DNA of 64,000 nucleotides from Paraburkholderia hayleyella (GTDB lineage: Bacteria; Pseudomonadota; Gammaproteobacteria; Burkholderiales; Burkholderiaceae), in the NCBI RefSeq assembly GCF_009455685.1, contig NZ_QPES01000002.1, forward strand, positions 1-64,000, given 5' to 3'. A model generated the notes under the pieces. The model did not search any database and was not told where the DNA came from. It saw only the letters and a program-made list of their open reading frames with translations. Position 1 is the first letter of the stretch. Each line of letters starts with the position of its first letter. A program made the position numbers and the translations under genes. Shown piece after piece: positions 55,202 through 63,021 of this stretch.

Positions 55202-55408
55202 ATGTTTTCTGATCTGCGAGACGATGTCCGCACCGCAGGGCGTTACCTGGGGCAGGCGATGCGCTTGATGGTCGGCATCCCCGACTACGACACCTACGTG
55301 GCGCATATGCAGGCCACGCATCCGGAGCGTGACGTGATGACTTACGACGAATTTTTCCGCGAAAGGCAGAACGCCCGGTATCGCTCGGGGGCGGGGAAGT
55401 GCTGTTGA
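55202..55408 (+). CDS. YbdD/YjiX-type small protein
   Basis: This 68-aa protein of the DUF466 family starts MFSDLRDDVRTAGRYLGQA and contains GIPDYDTYVAHMQATHPE with the family ending DEFFRERQNARY. Such proteins accompany CstA/BtsT pyruvate transporters and are needed for transport in E. coli. GGAGG lies eight bases upstream of the ATG. It ends GAGKCC, with two terminal cysteines. Confidence 0.92.
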   Translation: MFSDLRDDVRTAGRYLGQAMRLMVGIPDYDTYVAHMQATHPERDVMTYDEFFRERQNARYRSGAGKCC

Positions 55409-55529
55409 GGTGAAACGCAAATGCGGCGCGAGAGGGCGTGATCGCGCCGCACGTTGATGAAGTTTTATGGATTAAATAACACGCGTTAATTATTTCAACT
55501 GGTTTTCAGCAAAAACGGATGTATTTAAA

Positions 55530-55558
55530 AAAAGAGCCGCTTTTCAGGCGGCTCTTTT
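55530..55558. terminator. Bidirectional terminator between ybdD and hpnH
   Basis: AAAAGAGCCGC (55530-55540) pairs with GCGGCTCTTTT (55548-55558) over a 7-base loop. A-runs on the left and T-runs on the right make it a good terminator for ybdD (plus) and for hpnH (minus), whose genes converge here. Confidence 0.88.
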
Positions 55559-55619
55559 GCATCAAGATTGTGCAACTCACAGGCATGAAAGTGGACCGGC
55601 AAAGCGGCCCACTCATCCC

Positions 55620-56801
55620 TTAATGCGCCACGGCGGCTTCGGCCTGCATTTTCTTGTCCTTCTCTTTGCCCTTACCCTTGGCCGGCGTGCTGCGCCCGAT
55701 CTCCTCAAGCTTGATCTCGACATGGCGCGAGAACACGTATTCAGCCGGGCGCTGCTTGTCGAGCGGAATATCCTCGCTGAACGCGCCGGTGGTTTTCGGG
55801 CCACGCAAGCTGACCTTGAGCGCTTTCAGCGGATGCGCGACGGTATCCATCACGGCGGTGGCCTCAAAGCCGCAATGCACCATGCAGTCCGCGCATTTCT
55901 CGTAGTTCCCCGTGCCGTAGGCGTCCCAATCGGTCGTATCCATCAGTTCGCGGAAGGTTTTGACATAGCCTTCGCCCACCAGATAACAGGGCTTTTGCCA
56001 GCCAAACACCGTGCGCGCCGGGTTGCCCCAGGGCGTGCAGGCGTAGGTCTGATTGCCCGCGAGGAAATCGAGAAACATCGCCGACTGGCTAAACGACCAG
56101 TTCTTGCCGTTGTTGCCACGTTTGAAAATTTCGCGGAACAGATGCTTGGTTTTTTCGCGGTTCAGAAAATGCTGCTGATCGGGCGCGCGCTCATAGGCGT
56201 AGCCGGGCGATACGGTAATGCCGTCCACGCCCATCGGGCCGAGCGTATCGAAGAAGGCCGCCACGCGCTCGGGTTTGGCATCGTTGAACAGTGTGCAGTT
56301 GATATTGACGCGGAAGCCCCGGCGTTTGGCTTCGCGGATGGCGGCCACGGCCTTGTCATACACGCCGTCTTGCGACACCGCGTGATCGTGGGCTTCACGG
56401 TCGCCATCGAGGTGCACCGACCAGACGAAATACGGATTGGGTTCGTAATCGTCCATTTTCTTTTCCATCAGCAGCGCGTTCGTGCACAAATAGACGAACT
56501 TCTTGCGCGCGATGATGCCGCGTACGATCTGCGGCATTTCCTTGTGCAACAGCGGCTCGCCACCGGCAATCGAGACCACGGGCGCGCCGCATTCGTCGAC
56601 CGCGCCGAGGCATTCTTCAAGCGACAGGCGCTGGTTCAGGATCGGGTCGGGATAGTCGATCTTGCCGCAGCCGTTGCAGGCCAGATTGCAGCGAAACAGC
56701 GGCTCCAGCATCAGGGCTAGCGGGTAGCGCCGGTTGCGGGCCAGATGCTGACGCATGATGTAAGCGCCAACCCGGAATTTCTGTAAGAGCGGAATAGACA
56801 A
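55620..56801 (-). CDS. hpnH: Adenosyl-hopene transferase HpnH (radical SAM)
   Basis: This 393-aa radical SAM enzyme joins the 5'-deoxyadenosyl radical to hopene, giving adenosylhopane, the entry to C35 hopanoids. The cluster-binding motif is RCNLACNGC (Cys38, Cys42, Cys45), followed by DECGAPVVSIAGGEPLLH. Further cysteines near the C-terminus (YEKCADCMVHCGF) suit the SPASM-like end of the family. The last residues are a Lys-rich tail. It is preceded by ispH on the same strand, 10 bases apart. Confidence 0.95.
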   Translation of the reverse strand: MSIPLLQKFRVGAYIMRQHLARNRRYPLALMLEPLFRCNLACNGCGKIDYPDPILNQRLSLEECLGAVDECGAPVVSIAGGEPLLHKEMPQIVRGIIARKKFVYLCTNALLMEKKMDDYEPNPYFVWSVHLDGDREAHDHAVSQDGVYDKAVAAIREAKRRGFRVNINCTLFNDAKPERVAAFFDTLGPMGVDGITVSPGYAYERAPDQQHFLNREKTKHLFREIFKRGNNGKNWSFSQSAMFLDFLAGNQTYACTPWGNPARTVFGWQKPCYLVGEGYVKTFRELMDTTDWDAYGTGNYEKCADCMVHCGFEATAVMDTVAHPLKALKVSLRGPKTTGAFSEDIPLDKQRPAEYVFSRHVEIKLEEIGRSTPAKGKGKEKDKKMQAEAAVAH

Positions 56802-56811
56802 AACGTCCTCC

Positions 56812-57756
56812 TTAAACTTCGCGCGCGGCGAGCGGTTGCGTCAGCTTCGACGGCAATTTGAATTCGACTTTTTCTTCACGGCCCGCCATTGTCGTGAGTT
56901 CGACGGGCCCTAATGCACGCAGCGCATCAATGACGTGCTCGACCATTTCTTCGGGCGCCGAGGCCCCGGCGGTCACGCCGACCGTGCGCGCCGTGCTAAA
57001 CCATTCGGCCTGAACCTCGGAGCCATCGGCCACCAGATAGCTTGGCACGCCGCTCTCGCTGCCGATCTCGCGCAGACGGTTGGAATTCGAGCTATTGGTG
57101 GCGCCGACCACCAGCAACACATCGACCTGCTTGCTGAGCTCGCGCACGGCGGCCTGGCGGTTTTGCGTGGCGTAGCAGATATCGCGCGTATCGGGGCCGA
57201 CGAGATTGGTGAAACGGCGTTGCAGCGCGTCAATGATGTCGCGCGTGTCATCTACCGAGAGCGTGGTTTGTGTCACATAGGCGAGCGGGGTGTCGACGGC
57301 CAGATCGAGGCGGGCGATGTCGGCTTCGCTTTGCACCAGCAGCACGGGCCCAGGAATTTGTCCGATCGTGCCTTCGACTTCCGGATGCCCGGCGTGGCCG
57401 ATGAGAATCAGCGTGCGCCCCGCTGCGACGTATTGCCGTCCCTGCACATGGACTTTGGTGACCAGCGGACAGGTGGCATCCAGCACATCGAGCTCGCGCG
57501 CGGCGGCGGCCTGCTCAACGCTTTGGGCAACGCCGTGCGCGCTGAAAATAGCCACCGCGCCTGCGGGAACCGCATCCAGCTCTTCAACAAAACACGCGCC
57601 TTTTTGGCGCAAGTTATCGACCACATGGCGGTTATGCACGATTTCGTGGCGTACATAAACCGGCGCGCCATGTTGTTGCAAGGCGCGCTCGACGATTTCG
57701 ATGGCACGGACAACACCCGCGCAAAAGCCACGGGGTTGGGCAAGAATGACTTGCAT
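56812..57756 (-). CDS. ispH: 4-hydroxy-3-methylbut-2-enyl diphosphate reductase IspH
   Basis: This 314-aa 4Fe-4S enzyme makes IPP and DMAPP in the MEP pathway. The three cluster cysteines lie in PRGFCAGVVRAI (Cys12), LDATCPLVTKVHV and RDICYATQNRQ. VHNRHVVDNLRQKGACFVEEL and VGATNSSNSNRLREI are family blocks. I prefer ATG 57756; a TTG two codons earlier is also open. Burkholderia often carry a second ispH inside the hopanoid cluster, and its link to hpnH (10-base gap) suggests it boosts precursor supply there. Confidence 0.94.
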   Translation of the reverse strand: MQVILAQPRGFCAGVVRAIEIVERALQQHGAPVYVRHEIVHNRHVVDNLRQKGACFVEELDAVPAGAVAIFSAHGVAQSVEQAAAARELDVLDATCPLVTKVHVQGRQYVAAGRTLILIGHAGHPEVEGTIGQIPGPVLLVQSEADIARLDLAVDTPLAYVTQTTLSVDDTRDIIDALQRRFTNLVGPDTRDICYATQNRQAAVRELSKQVDVLLVVGATNSSNSNRLREIGSESGVPSYLVADGSEVQAEWFSTARTVGVTAGASAPEEMVEHVIDALRALGPVELTTMAGREEKVEFKLPSKLTQPLAAREV

Positions 57757-58238
57757 AGACAAACGAACTCCGGCTGATGCGGGGTTGAATAAATCTGAAG
57801 AAAGGCGGGAGCAGAACTCGCTGGAATGGGTGTGGCGCGTTGCTGTCGGGCGCTCCGCTTTCGCTGTTTTTGTGCCTGAACCGCCCGTGCTGAAGCGGAT
57901 TGGGGCTCCTGAAACGCAACCCTCCAGTACGAACGCGGCGCAAATCAGACGCGCATTCTAACGCTATCGCCCGCCCTTTGCTGTAATGCGTATGACACAA
58001 ACAGGTTCAGGCATGTGGCGCATGTTGCGCGAAAGACGACGCCGCTTGCATGAGTACAAGCCCGAGATCGTGCGGAACCCGTAGACTACAAGGTTGCGGC
58101 GCAGTAGTAGCCTTGCATTGCAATATGCCGTTTGCATTTCAGGTTTGCTGATTTAAAGCGGCTTGAGGGCCGCTTTAAGGTCACTGATTTTAAGCCGCTG
58201 ATTTAAATTGAACATTCAAGGATACCGAGGCCCACGGG
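57757..58238. other. Divergent region between ispH and hpnC
   Basis: About 480 bases must drive ispH-hpnH one way and hpnC-hpnB the other. Only short frames are present, and none has support. The right end (58149-58207) holds inverted repeats: TTAAAGCGGC (58153-58162) and GCCGCTTTAA (58169-58178) form a 10-bp stem. A further copy of the theme (ttttaagccgctgatttaaa) follows, close to hpnC. Confidence 0.5.
58153..58178. promoter_or_regulatory. Inverted repeat upstream of hpnC
   Basis: A perfect 10-bp stem with a 6-base loop and no T-run lies 61 bases before hpnC. A partial second copy (58188-58207) follows. This could be an operator or a leader hairpin; no regulator is identified. Confidence 0.45.
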
Positions 58239-59105
58239 ATGGAAGTCGATCATTATGAAAACTTTCCGGTTGCCAGCATTTTGTTGCCCAAAGCGCTGCG
58301 CGCGCCGGTGGGGGTGATTTACCACGTTGCCCGCACCGCAGACGATATCGCCGATGAAGGCGACTGGAGCCCCGCTCAGCGCCACGCCAGGCTCGCCGAT
58401 TTTCGCGCCGGGCTGGATGCGGTTGCCGCAGGGCGCGCCGCATCGGTGCATACGGCGCTCTTTTGCAAGCTTGCCGGTGTGGTGGCGCACTATCAGTTGC
58501 CGCTGACACCGTTTTACGATCTGGTGTCCGCCTTCGATCAGGATATCGAGACCGTCCGCTATGCCGACTGGTCCGCGCTGAACGACTATTGCAGCCGGTC
58601 GGCCAATCCGGTCGGGCATTTGATGCTGCATCTGTTCGAAGCGGCAACGCCTGCCAACCTGGCGGATTCCGATGCTATTTGCACGGCGTTGCAACTCATC
58701 AATTTCTGGCAGGACGTCGCTATCGACTGGCAAAAAGGCCGTGTGTACCTGCCGCTGGCTGATATGGCACGCTTTGGCGTGACTGAGGCGCAGATCGCGG
58801 AAGGCCGCGTCGATCACGCGTGGCGGGCCCTGATGGCACACGAAGTCGCTTACGCCCGCGCGCTGATTGTGCGTGGCGCGCCGCTGGCGTTGCGCTTGCC
58901 GGGGCGCTTCGGGCTTGAGTTGTGCAGCATCGTGCAGGGCGGCTTGCGCATCCTGGAGCAGATCGAAAGGGCGGGTTATGACGTGTTTCGCCGGCGTCCG
59001 GTGCTGGGCGGCGTGGACTGGTGCATCGTGGCGATGAGCACGCTGGCGATGCGGCTGTCGCGGCGCGTCGTGGTGCGGCTGCCGTCCGTGAAGGGTGGCG
59101 TATGA
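58239..59105 (+). CDS. hpnC: Hydroxysqualene synthase HpnC
   Basis: This 288-aa paralog of HpnD converts presqualene diphosphate to hydroxysqualene. Motifs are YHVARTADDIADEGDW near residue 30 and LINFWQDVAIDWQKGRVYLP near 160, the two Asp-rich diphosphate-binding regions, with the second changed to DVAID as usual for HpnC. ATG 58239 fits the family start. Its TGA overlaps the ATG of hpnB (ATGA). Confidence 0.93.
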   Translation: MEVDHYENFPVASILLPKALRAPVGVIYHVARTADDIADEGDWSPAQRHARLADFRAGLDAVAAGRAASVHTALFCKLAGVVAHYQLPLTPFYDLVSAFDQDIETVRYADWSALNDYCSRSANPVGHLMLHLFEAATPANLADSDAICTALQLINFWQDVAIDWQKGRVYLPLADMARFGVTEAQIAEGRVDHAWRALMAHEVAYARALIVRGAPLALRLPGRFGLELCSIVQGGLRILEQIERAGYDVFRRRPVLGGVDWCIVAMSTLAMRLSRRVVVRLPSVKGGV

Positions 59106-60304
59106 ACGTGCTGCTCCTGATCCTGTTTGGCCTCGCGTGTCTCTCGCTGCTGCTCTGGGTGGGGCTGCTGCTGGCGCGTGGCGGGTTCTGGCGGACACAG
59201 CCCGCGTTGCCGCTGCCGCTGCCATTTGCATTAGACGCTCGGGACGCCCCGAAGGCCTGGCCTGCGGTGGTCGCGGTGATCCCAGCGCGGGACGAGGCCG
59301 ATGTGCTGGGCGAGGCGCTGGCCTCATTGCTTGGCCAGGATTACGCGGGGGCGTTTCATGTGATCGTCGTCGATGATCACAGCAGCGATGGCACCGCCGA
59401 TGTGGCGCGTGCCACGGCCTTGCAGCTCCAGTGTCCCGGACGTTTGACGGTGCTGGCGGCCAAGCCGCTGCCACCGGGCTGGTCAGGCAAGGTCTGGGCC
59501 CAGGCGCAAGGTATCGAGGCGGCGCGCGCGCTCGGGCTGGCGGCGGATTTTCTCCTGCTCACCGATGCCGATATCGCTCATCCGCCCGATGCGGTGACGC
59601 AACTGGTCGTGCGCGCCGAGACGGAGCAACGCGATCTGGTGTCGCTGATGGTGCGGCTGCGTTGCGATTCATGGCAGGAGAAGGCGCTGATTCCGGCGTT
59701 CGTGTTCTTCTTTGCCAAGCTGTATCCGTTCGCCTGGGTCAATCATCCGCGCCGGCGCACGGCCGCGGCGGCGGGTGGCTGCATGCTGGTGCGGCGCACG
59801 GCGCTGGAGGAAGCGGGCGGGATTGAGTCGATTCGCGCCGAGCTGATCGACGATTGCAGCCTGGCCGCGCGGATCAAGCATCGGGGCGCGGGGCGTCATC
59901 CGATCCGGCTGGATCTGGCGGCGCGCAGCATGTCGTTGCGGCCCTATGACGGCTGGGGCGAGATCTGGAACATGATCGCGCGCACGGCTTTCACGCAATT
60001 GCGCTATAGCGCCTGGCGTCTGGCGGGGACGGTGCTGGGCATGGCGCTGATTTATCTGGTGCCGCCGCTTGCGGCGCTGGTGTTGGGGCCGCTGGGCTGG
60101 CCCGGCTGGCTGGCGTGGCTGGCGATGTGCTGCGCTTATGCACCGATGCTGCGTTATTACGGGCGTTCGCCGTTCTGGGCGCCGTTCTTGCCGCTGGTGG
60201 CGCTGTTTTATGTCGGCGCAACCTGCGCTTCGGCATGGCGTTACTGGCGCGGCAAGGGCGGGCAGTGGAAGGCGCGGGTTCAGGCACCGGTGCAGGGGCG
60301 TTAG
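59102..60304 (+). CDS. hpnB: Hopanoid-associated glycosyltransferase HpnB
   Basis: This 400-aa family-2 glycosyltransferase is anchored by an N-terminal helix (NVLLLILFGLACLSLLLWVGLLLA) and by C-terminal helices. The catalytic domain shows AVIPARDEADVLGEAL, IVVDDHSSDGTADVA and LLLTDADIAHP (the DXD-like metal site). It probably modifies a hopanoid head group; the exact sugar is unknown. Its ATG overlaps the hpnC stop. Confidence 0.92.
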   Translation: MNVLLLILFGLACLSLLLWVGLLLARGGFWRTQPALPLPLPFALDARDAPKAWPAVVAVIPARDEADVLGEALASLLGQDYAGAFHVIVVDDHSSDGTADVARATALQLQCPGRLTVLAAKPLPPGWSGKVWAQAQGIEAARALGLAADFLLLTDADIAHPPDAVTQLVVRAETEQRDLVSLMVRLRCDSWQEKALIPAFVFFFAKLYPFAWVNHPRRRTAAAAGGCMLVRRTALEEAGGIESIRAELIDDCSLAARIKHRGAGRHPIRLDLAARSMSLRPYDGWGEIWNMIARTAFTQLRYSAWRLAGTVLGMALIYLVPPLAALVLGPLGWPGWLAWLAMCCAYAPMLRYYGRSPFWAPFLPLVALFYVGATCASAWRYWRGKGGQWKARVQAPVQGR

Positions 60305-60353
60305 GGCGGGCCGTCAAGGATGGATTGCAGCGCGGCGGCGGAAAGCGGCTGCG

Positions 60354-61505
60354 CTATGAAAGGGGCGGCCTGGACTGGGCCAGGTGAGGTGAGGGATCGA
60401 TGCCATGTAACTGGTACATGGTCAGCATGTTTTGATAGGCCAGTAATAAAGAAGGCGGTGCCATGCCTCGCAGTAATTCCTCTGCCAGAAAATCGACCAG
60501 ATTATTTCCCATTACTCCGAAATCTGGCTCCTGGATTTGTTTATTAAACAGGAGTTTGAAAATTTCATAATTACCGGATGCCATATAATATTCAAAGAGT
60601 GTGATTTTCCTCCCGGTGCTTTTTAGTGTGAAAACTTCGTGGCGGTTGCAGTCGTGCGCGAGTAATTGTGCGATGGAGTTGCGAATTTTTTTATAGGGCT
60701 GATAATGTAAATTATTTTTTTCTACTACAAATTCTGCCGCGAATTCCGTTGCAAGTTCTTCCGTCAAGTTTGCCTTGGTTGTTTGGTCGTGACCTGTTTT
60801 AAATCTTTTTTCGTATGTTAATTCTAATTTATTGATTAAATCATCTAATTTCCTGCAGGCAAATGACAGCGGCGATCTGTATGTTCCCTTTATAATATGA
60901 TGGGCCTTGAGATCGAGTAATAATTTTAAGATTGGAATATTGCCATTGATAATGGCGATATGCAGTGCAGTATGGCCTTCATGGTTTGTTCGATTCAAAT
61001 TCAGGCGGCTGGCTGTTTGTTGCCACAAAGGCTTGCATAGCGAAAAATTATCTTTCATGTCCAGGTCGGCAACCCGCACAAGAAAATCCTTCATCGGTGC
61101 TAAATTCTGCTCAAGTAACTGTTGCAGTATATTTTCTATGCCAGTCAGGTCTTTTTCTTTTAATAATGGAAAAGGTGTTCTTTTCGTTGGGTTATGTGTT
61201 TTTAAGAAGGCTGCATCCAGCTCGTTATAGAGTAAATTGAAAAGCTCATTAGCTATTTTGAGATTTTTCTCTGGCGTAGCCGGTGCTGGAGTTTCCGGTA
61301 AAATAATTGCGGCATCGATTTTTTTATTAAATACCTGTTTTTCCGGTTGAGTTTGATTTGTTGACGAACCATTCATGATATTTGTCAGGGACGTCTGTTT
61401 GTCACGGAATTTTTTGCTGGGGGCCGCAGGCCGTTGAGGGTTTTTGATTGGCTGATTTTTATTGAGTGCAGCGTTGGATGTCGAAGATACAGCTGTCTTA
61501 TGCAT
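60354..61505 (-). CDS. Ankyrin-repeat protein, AT-rich
   Basis: This 383-aa protein has at least one clear ankyrin unit (NHEGHTALHIAIINGNIPILK) followed by LLLDLKAHHIIKGTYRSPLSFACRKL. A later segment (LFEYYMASGNYEIFKLLF) reads as a degenerate repeat. The N-terminal 90 residues are Ser, Thr, Asn and Lys-rich and disordered, with no signal peptide. Composition is AT-rich against the flanking hopanoid genes, pointing to horizontal gain. ATG 61505 is preferred over a TTG five codons earlier. Ankyrin proteins of symbionts and pathogens are often injected effectors, but no secretion signal can be read here. Confidence 0.75.
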   Translation of the reverse strand: MHKTAVSSTSNAALNKNQPIKNPQRPAAPSKKFRDKQTSLTNIMNGSSTNQTQPEKQVFNKKIDAAIILPETPAPATPEKNLKIANELFNLLYNELDAAFLKTHNPTKRTPFPLLKEKDLTGIENILQQLLEQNLAPMKDFLVRVADLDMKDNFSLCKPLWQQTASRLNLNRTNHEGHTALHIAIINGNIPILKLLLDLKAHHIIKGTYRSPLSFACRKLDDLINKLELTYEKRFKTGHDQTTKANLTEELATEFAAEFVVEKNNLHYQPYKKIRNSIAQLLAHDCNRHEVFTLKSTGRKITLFEYYMASGNYEIFKLLFNKQIQEPDFGVMGNNLVDFLAEELLRGMAPPSLLLAYQNMLTMYQLHGIDPSPHLAQSRPPLS

Positions 61506-61811
61506 GAAAAGTTCTCTCAATTAAAAGTTTTTGTCGTGCCATATCGGAATAAACGGATGATTTAATCGATCGGTTATCGGCATATCTGTATTTCGTTTCC
61601 GAAATTGGGCAGGATATCGCTGCGCTGGGCAGCGAAATATCCAATACGCATGGCAGGCAGGTTAGTAACGCGTGCTTCCGGGGCGTTCCATGAGAATGAC
61701 GGGCGGTCCATACGAACGCTATCCGAACGCCATCCGTTAGCCATCCGGCAGTTTGACCGCCCGGACGTTGTGCCGGATGATGGCCGCACGTTGAATTCCG
61801 GATGCTGACTC
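61506..61811. other. Divergent region, no gene seen
   Basis: About 300 bases between the ankyrin gene and the lytic transglycosylase. Base composition changes from AT-rich (left) to GC-rich (right). Short repeats of the form gaacgc(c/t)atccg occur near 61707-61745. Promoters of both genes must be here, but none is certain. Confidence 0.4.
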
Positions 61812-62399
61812 ATGCCTTCTGTTTTTCGTTTTTGCCGGAGTGTTTTACTGTTGTCCGCAGCATGGCCCCAATGGGCGCTGGCCGAACCGGTGCCGGATTA
61901 TCTCTCGCGCGAATTTGGCCTCGCCCAGGCCAAAGCCGAGCTGATCGCCAGCGAGGTCCAGCTCGCGGCGGACAAATACTCGCTGCCGCCCGCATTGCTG
62001 CTGGCGATTATTTCGATCGAATCCCGCTTTCAGGAAAAAGCCCGGGGCACGCATGGCGCGACGGGGCTGATGCAGGTCGTGCCTTCGGCGCATCGCGGGC
62101 TGCTGCGCGGGGTGAAGGATTTGACCGAGCCGCGCGTCAATATCGACAAAGGTTCGGCGATTTTGCACGGTTACGTGCAAGCGGCGGGTGGGGATCTGAA
62201 GGCGGGGCTGAAAAGCTATGGCGGCTCGCGGGCCTATGCGGAGAAAGTCAAGCTGCGTACAAAACGGTTTGAGCGCGTGGTGGGAACGGGGGCGGGCGCG
62301 GACGATGCGGGTACCGGGGCGGTGCCGGGTGTGCCCGACGAGGCCTTGCCGGGCGGCCTTTCCGCCACCCGGGCATTCACCGTGCCCAGCGCCCGTTAG
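61812..62399 (+). CDS. Lytic transglycosylase (SLT domain)
   Basis: This 195-aa periplasmic muramidase has a signal peptide (FRFCRSVLLLSAAWPQWALA) and an SLT core: LLLAIISIESRFQEKARG with the catalytic Glu (about residue 72), HGATGLMQVVP and LKSYGGSRAYAEKVK. It cleaves peptidoglycan to 1,6-anhydro products. The tail after residue 155 is low complexity (Gly, Ala, Asp, Pro). Its stop overlaps the stop of the convergent next gene by 4 bases. Family members serve wall turnover or secretion-machine assembly; which applies is not evident. Confidence 0.88.
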   Translation: MPSVFRFCRSVLLLSAAWPQWALAEPVPDYLSREFGLAQAKAELIASEVQLAADKYSLPPALLLAIISIESRFQEKARGTHGATGLMQVVPSAHRGLLRGVKDLTEPRVNIDKGSAILHGYVQAAGGDLKAGLKSYGGSRAYAEKVKLRTKRFERVVGTGAGADDAGTGAVPGVPDEALPGGLSATRAFTVPSAR

Positions 62400-62875
62400 C
62401 GCTGGGTTAGCAGCATATACATCTGAATCACCTGATCCGGCGAGAATGTGAACGGCACCCAGCCGTGGCCGCCGTGCCGCATGATCAGCATGCGGTCGCC
62501 ATTCGATTGCTTTTGTATGGCCATTACCGGGTTGCGCGTTGCGGCAAAGCGCCAGCCAGGCGGCAGGCTGAGCGGTGCTTCGGGCAGCATCGAGGCGCGG
62601 GCACAGGCCAGTTCGTCAATCAACTGGTCGATTTGCTCAGGGTGCAGCGAGACAGTTTGATTGCCCACCGTCAGCGTGATTTCGTTCTGGCCAGGCCGCG
62701 CCACCTGGAGCGTTGGCTTGCCTGTGGCAGGCGGTGCTTCGGCTTCGGCTTCGAGTGATGGTGCGGGAGGATCTGTTGGTTCTGCTGCTGGAGCGCTTGC
62801 CCGGGAGGCCGCCGCAGCGTCGATCAGCTGGGCGACGCCGGTTTCTAGTGCGCCAATCTGTTCCTGAAGATTCAT
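62396..62875 (-). CDS. Conserved hypothetical protein
   Basis: This 159-aa protein begins MNLQEQIGALETGVAQLIDA, has an Ala/Pro/Glu-rich linker (residues 22-50) and a compact C-terminal domain (LQVARPGQNEITLTVGNQTV, MLIMRHGGHGWVPFTF, QVIQMYMLLTQR). There is no signal peptide or membrane segment. I do not recognise a function. It lies between the transglycosylase and hpnA, on the hpnA strand, and could be co-transcribed with it. Confidence 0.7.
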   Translation of the reverse strand: MNLQEQIGALETGVAQLIDAAAASRASAPAAEPTDPPAPSLEAEAEAPPATGKPTLQVARPGQNEITLTVGNQTVSLHPEQIDQLIDELACARASMLPEAPLSLPPGWRFAATRNPVMAIQKQSNGDRMLIMRHGGHGWVPFTFSPDQVIQMYMLLTQR

Positions 62876-63021
62876 GCGTGGGCTCTCTGATAAGTGCGGC
62901 GATTTTACTCGCGCCTCTCACTTTTTGGCGTCTTGCCGCGTAACAAAATACCGCGAAAATACCGCGCCCCTGGACGCGAAGCTGGGCATGGAGATGAACT
63001 TAAACGCGGTACGAAACCCGC

